Origin: Fidelibacterota bacterium | GTDB taxonomy: Bacteria > Fidelibacterota > UBA8477 > JABMPR01 | Length of the DNA stretch: 64,000 nucleotides | Assembly (NCBI GenBank): GCA_016784025.1 | Contig: JADHVL010000005.1 | Coordinates: 104,733-168,732 of the forward strand | Reading direction: 5' to 3' | In this document: piece by piece, positions 42,805-52,144 of the stretch | Numbering within the stretch: the stretch's first letter is position 1 | Layout of the letters: every line of letters starts with the position of its first letter | Notes under the pieces: generated by a model | Database searches by the model: none | Told to the model about the DNA's origin: nothing | The model's input: only the letters and a program-made list of their open reading frames with translations | Translations under genes and position numbers: made by a program

Positions 42805-43035
42805 ATGAAGTATTATCAATTATTCTGCATGTGTCTCATTACTGGAATGGTTCTGTTCAATTGTAGCAGCCGCGAAAATCTCACGCCAATCCATGACGAA
42901 CCTCTCAGACTCCCTGGCTTGCCTGCTCCTTCTGATACTGCTGCTATTTCAGAACCCGATGGGTTGATTGGAGTTGAACCCGAGCAAACTTCTGGGACTT
43001 TCCAGCTCCTGGATAGTACTCAGGTCGATAAATAA
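42805..43035 (+). CDS. small putative lipoprotein
   Basis: Signal peptide with lipobox VLFNC; RBS ggaagg. Confidence 0.6.
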   Translation: MKYYQLFCMCLITGMVLFNCSSRENLTPIHDEPLRLPGLPAPSDTAAISEPDGLIGVEPEQTSGTFQLLDSTQVDK

Positions 43036-43092
43036 TAAGCCTAGACAAGTGCAAACCACCTGCCTGGACTTATGCAAATAAAAAAATGAAAT

Positions 43093-43130
43093 AAAAAAAG
43101 CCGGTGCTCCTAAGAGACCGGCTTTTTTTT
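43093..43130. terminator. bidirectional intrinsic terminator
   Basis: aaaaaaAGCCGGT-gctcctaagag-ACCGGCTttttttt between convergent genes. Confidence 0.9.
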
Positions 43131-43152
43131 ATAAATTCTTTAATTTAAAGAA

Positions 43153-43365
43153 TTATACAGCAGTAACGTTCTCTGCCTGTGGACCTTTTTCGCCCTGTGT
43201 AACATTCAAAGTAACGTTTTGTCCCTCTTTCAATGATACGTGTCCTGAACCGTTGATTGCGCGATAATGCACAAATACGTCTGGACCATCTTCCTGCTGG
43301 ATAAAACCGTAGCCTTTTGAATCGTTAAACCATTTGACTACGCCGTTGACTAGTTGATCAGTCAT
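43153..43365 (-). CDS. cold shock protein (CspA family)
   Basis: [30 protein letters not shown]. Confidence 0.96.
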   Translation of the reverse strand: MTDQLVNGVVKWFNDSKGYGFIQQEDGPDVFVHYRAINGSGHVSLKEGQNVTLNVTQGEKGPQAENVTAV

Positions 43366-43649
43366 TTGTACCTCTTTCTTAAACTTACTGCCTTCAAGCA
43401 GCTTTTTTTTAGCCAGGCTTTTTTACATACATCTGCAAAAAGCATTTCCGTCCCAGTGGACATTTCTGGCCGTCGCAGGGAATATGAACAACAAAATTTG
43501 AAAGTAAACAACAATTTATAACATACATTTCATCTATTTTCTACCTGATTTGTGTTTCCATTTGGATGCCAAGCCCACTTTTATAAGTTGGATTCAATTC
43601 TATTTCTATAGAAACACATGTGCTCTAGTAGAAAACCGGGAGAAATACC

Positions 43650-44696
43650 ATGAATGTTAATCGCCGTGAAATATTACAATTATTAGCGTTAAGTGGACTT
43701 GGTCTTTCCACTATTCGACCGAAGATTGCATTCGCGGAAAATGAGCTTGATGTGATTATACCTCCTCGACTTAAACCAGGGGATGTCATAGGTTTGGTCA
43801 GTCCTGCAGGGATTACCCGCAGCAAGGATAAATTAAATATTATTGAAGAAACATTGGCTGCACTTGATCTGAAGCTGCATGTGGATGAGCATGCCATGGA
43901 TCGGTGGGGTTATCTCGCAGGCAAAGATGAAGTTCGCGCCGAAGCTATTAATAAAATGTACAAAGATCCTGAAGTGGATGCTATTCTCACCTTTATCGGA
44001 GGATGGGGCTGTGCAAGGTTGTTGCCATATCTTGATTACGGTATGATCCAGAAGCATCCAAAAATTATTATGGGCTTTAGTGATGTGACTGCACTCTTGC
44101 TGGCAATCTATGCCAAAACGGGTATGGTGACCTTTCATGGTCCATCAGGTCGATCAGGCTGGAACACCTTTACTGTTGATTATGTAAAACGTCTTTTATT
44201 TGATGGTGAAGTAATCACCTATAAGAACCCTGATGATAGAGGTGACAACTTGACTCAGGTCGAGGATCGTATTCAAACCATTACGCCTGGAAAAACTCAA
44301 GGGCGACTGGTTGGTGGAAACCTTACTGTGCTAACTGCCCTTATAGGTTCTGAATACCTACCGGATTGGAAGGGTCATATTTTGTTTGTTGAGGATATAG
44401 GTGAAGGTATTTATCGGATTGATAGAATGATGACCCAGCTCAAACTGGCAGGAGTGCTTGATCAATTAGCAGGATTCGTTTTTGGAAGATGCACTGACTG
44501 TGATGCTGACAGTGGCTATAGTTCATTCACACTACAAGAAGTGCTGGAGGATCACATCAAGCCTCTTGGCATACCGGCTTTCAGAGGCTCAATGATTGGT
44601 CACATAAAAAACAAATTCACCATCCCCTTGGGTATAGAAGCTGAGATTGATGCCGATAGAGGGACTATTCAGTTGTTGGAATCTGCAGTCGGATAA
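43650..44696 (+). CDS. S66 family LD-carboxypeptidase with Tat-like signal
   Basis: NRREILQLLALSGLGLS; PPRLKPGDVIGLVSPAG, IMGFSDVTALLLAIY, GGNLTVLTALIGS, LFVEDIGEGIYRIDRMMTQL. Confidence 0.92.
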   Translation: MNVNRREILQLLALSGLGLSTIRPKIAFAENELDVIIPPRLKPGDVIGLVSPAGITRSKDKLNIIEETLAALDLKLHVDEHAMDRWGYLAGKDEVRAEAINKMYKDPEVDAILTFIGGWGCARLLPYLDYGMIQKHPKIIMGFSDVTALLLAIYAKTGMVTFHGPSGRSGWNTFTVDYVKRLLFDGEVITYKNPDDRGDNLTQVEDRIQTITPGKTQGRLVGGNLTVLTALIGSEYLPDWKGHILFVEDIGEGIYRIDRMMTQLKLAGVLDQLAGFVFGRCTDCDADSGYSSFTLQEVLEDHIKPLGIPAFRGSMIGHIKNKFTIPLGIEAEIDADRGTIQLLESAVG

Positions 44697-44782
44697 CTAA
44701 AAAACTTTTCAATGAATTCCAGGTGCAACTCTCAAATGTAATCTCGAAGGGGTAAGTTCATTGACTTACTAAGGAACGACCT

Positions 44783-46066
44783 ATGCCACTATTTCCCAAA
44801 CTTGCTTCAGATGAATTAGCCAATCTACAATATGACGAAAACACCCAAATTATTGACCTGAGACCAACAGCAGCATTTAATGGCTGGCAATTGCAGGCTG
44901 AAAAGCGTGGTGGACATATTCCGCGCGCCATTTCATTCCCGCTTCAATGGTTTAGTGAGCTCAGTCAGACAGATTGTCTCCGCATATTACAGCAAAAAGG
45001 ATTAACTCCGGCAAAAGATATAATATTAACTGGATACAGTGAGGAAGAGATGGTTAGTGCTGCTCATGAATTAGAAGCATTGGGCTTCAAATCACTGAAA
45101 ACGCACCTCGCTGGGATGCTCGCCTATCTTGATGATGAGCAATTATCTATTAGCTATTTACAGCGCTTTAAACATTTGGTGCATCCAGCTTGGTTAAGAG
45201 CAAAGTTGGAGCTTAAAAATACAGAGTTAAGCTTTGTTCTTGCACATGTTAGCTTTGACAATTGGGGAGATTACAACGAGGGACATATACCTGGAGCTAT
45301 TTGGCTTGATACGCTTGCTCTGGAAGATGAGACCACATGGAATCATCGAAGCCCTGAGGAATTGGAGAAAGAGCTTTGCATCAATGGGATTACCCGAGAT
45401 ACAATGGTTGTGCTTTATGGACGTACTGCTAATCCCAATATGAGTCAAGACCAGCCTGGTCAACAGGCAGGTCAACTTGCATCAATGCGCGCAGCATTGC
45501 TATTGTCCTATGCTGGTGTGCGGGATGTACGTGTCCTTGATGGGGGACTGGATGCATGGCTACGGGCGGGTGGTGAATTAACTACTGAAGATGTTTCGCC
45601 TGATGCCGTGGATTCCAGTGGTTTGAACATTCCTGAAAATCCTCATTTCATAACACTTATGGAAAAAGCCAAACAGTTTTTAACTGCTTCTGATGCGGAG
45701 TTGGTAAGTGTTCGAAGTTGGGCTGAATTCATTGGTGAAGTCAGTGGATATCATTACATCCAGAGAAAGGGACGAATTCCTGGTGCAGTATTTGGGAACT
45801 GTGGGTCGGATGCATACCATATGGAAAATTATCGTAACCATGATGACACCATGCGGAGTTATCACGAGATTGAAGCAATGCTTGCAGAATCCGAGCTTAC
45901 TCCTGACAAGCATTTGGCCTTTTATTGTGGAACTGGATGGCGTGCAAGCGAGGCCTGGTTTTGTACCTGGTTAATGGGCTGGGAACATGTCTCAATTTTT
46001 GATGGTGGCTGGTTTGAATGGAGTAATGATCCAGATAATCATTATGAAACCGGAGTTCCTGAATAA
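44783..46066 (+). CDS. multi-rhodanese sulfurtransferase (three rhodanese-like domains)
   Basis: Three DxR/GHIPxA-type rhodanese modules; third contains active-site loop CGTGWRAS. Confidence 0.9.
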   Translation: MPLFPKLASDELANLQYDENTQIIDLRPTAAFNGWQLQAEKRGGHIPRAISFPLQWFSELSQTDCLRILQQKGLTPAKDIILTGYSEEEMVSAAHELEALGFKSLKTHLAGMLAYLDDEQLSISYLQRFKHLVHPAWLRAKLELKNTELSFVLAHVSFDNWGDYNEGHIPGAIWLDTLALEDETTWNHRSPEELEKELCINGITRDTMVVLYGRTANPNMSQDQPGQQAGQLASMRAALLLSYAGVRDVRVLDGGLDAWLRAGGELTTEDVSPDAVDSSGLNIPENPHFITLMEKAKQFLTASDAELVSVRSWAEFIGEVSGYHYIQRKGRIPGAVFGNCGSDAYHMENYRNHDDTMRSYHEIEAMLAESELTPDKHLAFYCGTGWRASEAWFCTWLMGWEHVSIFDGGWFEWSNDPDNHYETGVPE

Positions 46067-46210
46067 AGATTGTCACAGAGCCAAAAATCACCTATCCAAG
46101 TTATGTCTCCATGAACAAGAAGAGCTGTCCGTGGATGCATGCTAGTTTTTCGATCTCCCCAAAAAATCTTCCTTATTCAATGATATTGATGAATAGAATA
46201 TAAAAAAAGT

Positions 46211-46245
46211 GGTGAACCTTTTGCCCGGTTCAAGGCCTAATAGGG
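46211..46245 (+). promoter_or_regulatory. candidate ECF-sigma-dependent promoter
   Basis: TGAACCTTTT ... GGCCTAATAGGG upstream of lipoprotein/ECF operon. Confidence 0.4.
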
Positions 46246-46289
46246 TATGAAGCATATTTCAAATCATCTCAATGAGCGAGGAGGTCTCC

Positions 46290-47522
46290 ATGAATAATCT
46301 GTTTTTACTAATGTCCCTCATCATACTGGTAGCCTGTGGTGATAGTGGTTCTAAGCTCAAGGAGGTGGAACGTCCCCAGGACGTGGTGAGCAAGCGAATT
46401 CAGGTGTATTCTGATTCTATCTACAACCGTATGGCTGATGAATGGAAGGCATATTATGAGGTATTTCCCTCTGAAGCGGCCTATGCCAATTGGATGTATG
46501 CTACGCGCTATGCTGGTCAGGCTGATTATAAAAAACTTTTGATGGAAGGTATTAAAACGTATCCTGCAAATCCTACTCTGCTCTATTTGGCAGGGATGCG
46601 AGAACATAAAATGCCCTCTTCAGATAGTGATCTGGCTTTGACTATCCGAGCTGCAGAACTTGATCCTAACTATATGGATCCGTGGTTCAATCTGGTATCA
46701 GAGTTTTTGTCGAGAGGCGAGATGGAAAAAATGGACAATGCATTACAGCATCTTCTTCAAGGGGCAGGCATATCCGAAGAAGTGATGGACTACAACTATA
46801 ATCTTCTCGCCAATCTTGAAGAAAATGCCATCCTGATAACAAATGGGGACAACGATACTTATCCTGGTTGGATATTGCAGCGTATTCTCAATCATCGTCC
46901 AGATGTGAAAATTGTGAACCGCTCACTTCTCAATACCAACTGGTATGTTTTCCATGTAATCCGCCAGGGAGTACCTCGATTTATCACAAATGCAGAACTT
47001 GAGGAACTTAAAAAAACAACCAGGGGCCCCTGGGATGATCTGCTGATAAACAGGATAATTGAAGCAGGTAGTGATGAGAACTTGCCAGTATACTTCTCAC
47101 ACACCCTGTATTTGACAGAAGGTATATCCGAACCTATGATAAATGGTCGCAAACTAGGGCTGGCAACTCTGGTGACGCCTGCAGATAAATCATACCGTGA
47201 CCAAATGCTTCGTGTGGCTGACCTATGGATTAATGAATTTCGGACCAGCGGTATGGAGAGCTGGCAATTAAGATATGGCACCAAAGCGAGCGCTGGTCTT
47301 AGATTAATGGGAAATTATGCCAGGGGAATACTGGCCTTGGTTAAAGAGCTGGATAGCACCCATCCTGAATTTTCCCTTGAGCTATTTGAATGGTATCAGG
47401 ACTATTGTCTGGAGCTGTTGTCGGATCAAAGTCGTGATGCTATTGGTAGTACATGGGCTGAAATTTCAATTCACAAAACTATTCAGGCCTGGTGCCGGCA
47501 GGAGAGGTATTTACAGGATTGA
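46290..47522 (+). CDS. lipoprotein with C-terminal region resembling the soluble domain of DUF2723-type proteins
   Basis: Lipobox LILVAC; AILITNGDNDTYPGWILQRILNHRPDVKIVNRSLLNTNWYV; start at ATG with gaggaggt RBS. Confidence 0.72.
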   Translation: MNNLFLLMSLIILVACGDSGSKLKEVERPQDVVSKRIQVYSDSIYNRMADEWKAYYEVFPSEAAYANWMYATRYAGQADYKKLLMEGIKTYPANPTLLYLAGMREHKMPSSDSDLALTIRAAELDPNYMDPWFNLVSEFLSRGEMEKMDNALQHLLQGAGISEEVMDYNYNLLANLEENAILITNGDNDTYPGWILQRILNHRPDVKIVNRSLLNTNWYVFHVIRQGVPRFITNAELEELKKTTRGPWDDLLINRIIEAGSDENLPVYFSHTLYLTEGISEPMINGRKLGLATLVTPADKSYRDQMLRVADLWINEFRTSGMESWQLRYGTKASAGLRLMGNYARGILALVKELDSTHPEFSLELFEWYQDYCLELLSDQSRDAIGSTWAEISIHKTIQAWCRQERYLQD

Positions 47523-48049
47523 GCGATTGGCAGGACTATAATCTGGCAAAACGTGGCGATGGATCCGCCTGGAAGCGTCTGGTTGATCTCCATATCAAGG
47601 ACCTGACCCGATTGGCAGGTATGTTAACTGGTTCGCATGACCTGGCGCAGGATGTCGTTCAGGAGGTCATGTTAGAGTTATTTCGTAAACCTCCCAAACA
47701 TCAGAACGGGACTCTCAAGGGTTGGCTGACAACTGTAACTTATCATACCGCTTTAAAATGGAAAAAGCAGCATTCCGGCTGGTTTACTCTAGGAAAGACA
47801 GACCCTCCTGATGGGCATCTGCAGCCCCTGACAAAGTTGATCCATGATGAGCAGAATAGAGGATTGCTCGACATCATTCATTCCCTGGATGAGACACATT
47901 GGGAGGTACTCATTCTACGCTTCTATGGAGATAAATCACTCCTGGACATATCTACCCTCCTGGACATACCCCTAGGTACTGTAAAATCCAGATTGTTCTA
48001 TGGTGTTAAACACTGTCGCAAGCTTATGAAAGACAAAGGACTCACATAA
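47492..48049 (+). CDS. ECF-type RNA polymerase sigma factor
   Basis: DLAQDVVQEVMLELFRKPPKHQ, GWLTTVTYHTALKWKKQ, LRFYGDKSLLDISTLLDIPLGTVKSRLFYGVKHCRK; start could be TTG 47519. Confidence 0.92.
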   Translation: MPAGEVFTGLSDWQDYNLAKRGDGSAWKRLVDLHIKDLTRLAGMLTGSHDLAQDVVQEVMLELFRKPPKHQNGTLKGWLTTVTYHTALKWKKQHSGWFTLGKTDPPDGHLQPLTKLIHDEQNRGLLDIIHSLDETHWEVLILRFYGDKSLLDISTLLDIPLGTVKSRLFYGVKHCRKLMKDKGLT

Positions 48050-48459
48050 TGGAGAAGAGAACGAGACATATAGATGAAGATAAACTGCTGAAGTATGTCC
48101 TGGAAACCCTCGAACCAGCTGAAGACACAGAAGTTGAAAGACATCTTCGAGAATGTCAGGCATGTTCTGATGAAATTACCAGCATGATGGCAGATATTGC
48201 ATCGATTAAAGCTCTGGAGGTATCAGTTGAGACTCCGCCGATTCCTTTCCCGTCTACCTACTCCAGGGACTGGAGAATGGTTCTTGGAGCAGCGGCACTT
48301 ATTATAGTTGGATTTGGATTGGGGGTGTTGACTCGATCTGTGAGTAACAACAGAGATATTACCCTCTATTCCATGGCAGCTCCCCATCAAACCATTACCA
48401 CACAATCTGGGAATCATTCCACCTGTATCAGTGACAACCTAAGCATCTATTTGGATTGA
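48049..48459 (+). CDS. anti-sigma factor (zinc-finger type, one TM)
   Basis: HIDEDKLLKYVLETLEPAEDTEVERHLRECQACSDEI; TM segment; overlaps sigma gene. Confidence 0.88.
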   Translation: MEKRTRHIDEDKLLKYVLETLEPAEDTEVERHLRECQACSDEITSMMADIASIKALEVSVETPPIPFPSTYSRDWRMVLGAAALIIVGFGLGVLTRSVSNNRDITLYSMAAPHQTITTQSGNHSTCISDNLSIYLD

Positions 48460-48470
48460 CTGCTTCTGCT

Positions 48471-48523
48471 GCTGGCAGGCGAGCTTGAGATAGAACCTAC
48501 GACTTTTGGCTTGTGAGTCCAAA
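48471..48523 (-). repeat. degenerate tRNA 3'-half-like fragment (candidate att remnant)
   Basis: Reverse complement TTGGACTCACAAGCCAAAAGTCGTAGGTTCTATCTC resembles anticodon-loop to T-loop; no 5' half or CCA-side acceptor found. Confidence 0.5.
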
Positions 48524-49036
48524 CGGATATGCCTAAACATATTATATCTGTTAAGAATCATTTCCAGGCGTGTCAATAATGTGGCAAAATTGCCACTGAT
48601 TAATCCACAAGACATATTGCAATTTAATCGGGTATTATGACACAAGGAGGTTTCCGAATAGTAATTAGGGCAATAAGCAGTATCTCTTTTGTCTTATATA
48701 CATGTGTCAAAGGTTAATAAGTTGAACTATAAGCGTATTAGGTAATATTATTAGTTGCCAATAAGCAATAAGCGTGCTATTTTTAAACAACTATCTTTAC
48801 GTCATTTACGGCTGGAATTAATTCACTATCGTTTCAATCTGAGGGAAAAAGAATCACACCTTCATAGTGAAGGGGGGAACAATGAGATATCAAATTTTAC
48901 GGTTTACTCCTTATAGTGTATCAGCTTTGTGCATTGTCATGCTTCGCCACTCCTCCTCTCCTAAGATTGATCCCACATTTATATAATGAAATGAATTGTA
49001 ATGTTTAGATAAATCAAACTCTAGAAGGGGGCAAAA

Positions 49037-49966
49037 ATGGAAAAAGATTTTCATTTTTATGTTACATATGCACTAGCTTACAAGGCAGGTTTCTCCAGTC
49101 AGGAATCACGAAACATAGCCTACTCATCTCAGTATTTAGACGATAATAACGAAAGTCAATATCCCAGAGATGATGGACCACCAGAGTTTCCATTTGGTAT
49201 TAGAACCAGTACTGGTTTTTTTAGACCCATCATGACGCAATCGATGTCAGTAAAATCTCTAGTTTATGAGATACAAAAATTTGTCTATGTTCCATTCCAT
49301 TTTCTCCCTGGTGATAATAATCGACCCATAAATGGTGAGCTTAATAAATATAGTACAACCCCTGACTCGAAAAATGCCCGAGATGTTTTGAGATCAGCTC
49401 TCAAAACGAAAAATCCGTACAGGATCGGAATTGCTGTTCACACATATGCAGATACCTGGTCTCACCAGAATTTTACTGGCTACGAAGAAGATTGGAATTC
49501 AGTTTTTCATTGGCGGAACCCGTTCAGGTCTATAGCTCCAAATATCGGACATTCGGATGTAGGTCACTTACCAGATGAAATATCTTCGAGCTGGAATGAC
49601 TATCGTCTTGAGAAACCCTATCGATCAAGAAATAATAAGAAAAATGCCCTCCAGGCTTGTAAGCGAATTTTTCAAGAATTGAGAAGAGGGCAAAAGGGCA
49701 AATTGTATTGGACTCAGGTTGAGAAGGACTTTAGACAGATAATCAATGCTGAAGATTATGATGATCGAATTAAAAAAGTGAAAGATTATTTGAATGAGCC
49801 TAATCTCAGCTATAGGGAGGAAGAGTGGATTGACAAAGCGGTTAAGGGCAGAAAAGGAGAAGACATTCAAGCCTCAGCTGACTTTATAAATACGGACTGG
49901 TATAATTTTCAGTTAGCTGCAAAGGCACATCTCGTGTATGTGCTAGATTTATTGAAAAACTATTAA
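49037..49966 (+). CDS. DUF6765-like protein (HxxxDxxxH motif)
   Basis: MEKDFHFYVTYALAYKAGFSSQESRNIAYSSQYLDD; GIAVHTYADTWSHQNFTGY. Confidence 0.75.
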   Translation: MEKDFHFYVTYALAYKAGFSSQESRNIAYSSQYLDDNNESQYPRDDGPPEFPFGIRTSTGFFRPIMTQSMSVKSLVYEIQKFVYVPFHFLPGDNNRPINGELNKYSTTPDSKNARDVLRSALKTKNPYRIGIAVHTYADTWSHQNFTGYEEDWNSVFHWRNPFRSIAPNIGHSDVGHLPDEISSSWNDYRLEKPYRSRNNKKNALQACKRIFQELRRGQKGKLYWTQVEKDFRQIINAEDYDDRIKKVKDYLNEPNLSYREEEWIDKAVKGRKGEDIQASADFINTDWYNFQLAAKAHLVYVLDLLKNY

Positions 49967-50392
49967 ATGAGAATAGTCCTACCTGAGTTAGGAGATAAAG
50001 TAAGTACTGCTCAAGCTCTTCGATTATGTATCGAGTTCAAGCTAGAATATCTAAGAATAAGAATAGAGGCCAATCCAGAGGAATACAAGGAATGGACTTT
50101 TGATGGGTGTTCCGGTATTCCAGACCAATTATTGAAGATATTCACGAATAAAAACTGGCAGGACATCACATATGATTGCTGTTTACCTCACGATCTTTGT
50201 TATGGTTATGGAGAATTAGGTAATAAGGCTGAGAGAAAACAGGTGGACTTACAATTTCGTCAGGACCTCATCAACAAGGGAGGTATGAAAAAAACGGTGG
50301 CATTTGCCTTCTATACAGCAGTGCGGTTGGGAGGGTATGCAAAGCTAAGTCTCCCATTTTCCTGGGGGTTTGCTAAAAAAGTCAAATCATAA
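49967..50392 (+). CDS. phospholipase A2-like protein
   Basis: FDGCSGIPD...ITYDCCLPHDLCYGYGELGNKAERKQVDLQFRQDL (CCxxHDxC active-site-like motif); start abuts upstream stop (TAAATG). Confidence 0.75.
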   Translation: MRIVLPELGDKVSTAQALRLCIEFKLEYLRIRIEANPEEYKEWTFDGCSGIPDQLLKIFTNKNWQDITYDCCLPHDLCYGYGELGNKAERKQVDLQFRQDLINKGGMKKTVAFAFYTAVRLGGYAKLSLPFSWGFAKKVKS

Positions 50393-50419
50393 TTATCAAT
50401 TATTTCAGGGAGTATATCT

Positions 50420-51109
50420 GTGAGAACTAATTTGAATATCAAGTACGGATCATGGGTACTAATCGGTCTTCTGTCATTGGTGATCTTATTTATAGAGTGT
50501 AGCCCGGATACTGAAAGAAGATACATTCGTAAGGAATCATCTAATGCGGCCCCTTCAAACGAGCTTGATAGACTATTAGCTGAAATGGAATTTGCGTCAA
50601 TTGCATTCAATACCCCGAAAAATATTAACATTGATGAATCTCCTACAATTCAGCTAATTTTAAGTCTCTCTGAGACAATTGAGGAATTAGAGCAATCGAT
50701 TGCAATAGAGGGTGAGAGAATTGGTGCGTCTATCAAGGTTAGCAATAGGATGGAAGCTCAACTCAAAGGGGAGAAGTTTACTATATCAGCCATAACTCCC
50801 GAAATCCAAGCAGTATCGCGGATTGAAAGAACAGAATGGAAATGGCGGGTACATCCCAAAAGGGAAGGTAAACATTATCTAGACCTGACAATATCTGCCC
50901 ATGTCGAAATTGACGGACATAACACTCGACGTAAAATCCGTGTATTTGAGAGAATTATTGAAGTTAATGTTTTCCCAACTCAGAAAATCAATTTTTTTAT
51001 CAAAGACAATTGGAAATGGTTATGGGCTGCCATTTTGGTGCCAATCTTTGGTTGGTTTTGGAAGAAAAGGAAAAGTAAAAATTTGGGCCAGTCAGGTCCA
51101 GAGGGATAA
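50420..51109 (+). CDS. membrane-anchored protein with predicted beta-sandwich domain
   Basis: N-terminal hydrophobic segment with Cys, C-terminal TM WKWLWAAILVPIFGWFWKKRK, strand-rich EWKWRVHPKREGKHYLDLTISAHVEI. Confidence 0.65.
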   Translation: MRTNLNIKYGSWVLIGLLSLVILFIECSPDTERRYIRKESSNAAPSNELDRLLAEMEFASIAFNTPKNINIDESPTIQLILSLSETIEELEQSIAIEGERIGASIKVSNRMEAQLKGEKFTISAITPEIQAVSRIERTEWKWRVHPKREGKHYLDLTISAHVEIDGHNTRRKIRVFERIIEVNVFPTQKINFFIKDNWKWLWAAILVPIFGWFWKKRKSKNLGQSGPEG

Positions 51110-51256
51110 AATGTCATCCCTTTATATATAGAAGATTGGGGTATTTGATTAGATGGTGTAATCATCTGAAAAATAATATCCAGTACGAGGTCAATTTATG
51201 GATCAAGGATAAAAATATTTTATGCAAACAAAGGAATCATTTTTTTAGGAGGAAAT

Positions 51257-52144
51257 ATGTCAGACCTAATGTTACTTGTGTTGTTGAAAGTTGCATACCT
51301 TGCCTGCGGATTGACTTTATGTATAATAGGCAAAAATCTGATTAAAAAGAAATTTGAAACTAAATTCGAGGGTGAGGGATTGATTGCGAAGACTTCGTTC
51401 AAAATAGCAACAACATCACCGGGACTTGTATTTTTAGTCGCAGGTCTCATTGTCATTGGTGTCGCAATTTTTCAACAATCTGAAATTAGCGAAGCCTACC
51501 ACGAAGCAACATCAAAAAATAAAGAGTGGAAGACTCAAGAGCTAAAGACAACAATGACGGATGACTATGATGTTCTTGTAGAAAAGATTCGTACTATACG
51601 ATTTGCACAGGAAGCCGATAGAACTCAATTTATTAATACAGAGTTAAAACAGGCTAAGGACCTGGCTAATGCGGGAAAGGTTAATGAAGCTGCAGTTCAC
51701 CTATCTATTGCTGTTGTTTTTCAACCAGCAGCGTTAGCCAATATTGTATCTGATTCAGCATATTTTTCTGTAATAAAACTTCCCCAGTTTAACACTATCA
51801 CGACAGCTCGTTTTGAGTTGCCTTTACACACTACTCGCTTGCCAGTAAATTCTCTCTCCCCTATAGCTGAGGTAGTAGTTACAGGCCTTCAGACGTTGGC
51901 TTCGCGTCAAAAATTAAAAGATGAACAAGCGCTTGAGGCTTGGACTATCGCAAATTTGATACCAATCACTAGGGATATCGAGTCGACAAAAATGACTGTC
52001 AACAGACTAGTTGAGTTACTTGATAAATCCCCTCATGTTTTATTGGAGCACTTAAGTGATGTAAATGGACGTTGGATTCTTGAAGATCAAAATATTTTAA
52101 GTGAGCTTGAGGTTGTAATAAACTGGAAAATTCAAAATGAATAG
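51257..52144 (+). CDS. membrane protein, two N-terminal TM segments, hypothetical
   Basis: RBS aggaggaa; hydrophobic segments; overlaps next CDS by 8 nt. Confidence 0.65.
   Translation: MSDLMLLVLLKVAYLACGLTLCIIGKNLIKKKFETKFEGEGLIAKTSFKIATTSPGLVFLVAGLIVIGVAIFQQSEISEAYHEATSKNKEWKTQELKTTMTDDYDVLVEKIRTIRFAQEADRTQFINTELKQAKDLANAGKVNEAAVHLSIAVVFQPAALANIVSDSAYFSVIKLPQFNTITTARFELPLHTTRLPVNSLSPIAEVVVTGLQTLASRQKLKDEQALEAWTIANLIPITRDIESTKMTVNRLVELLDKSPHVLLEHLSDVNGRWILEDQNILSELEVVINWKIQNE

Noticed and set aside
48223-48645. Minus-strand ORFs 48223-48417 and 48439-48645
   Set aside because: Antisense/spurious ORFs overlapping anti-sigma gene and the tRNA-like fragment
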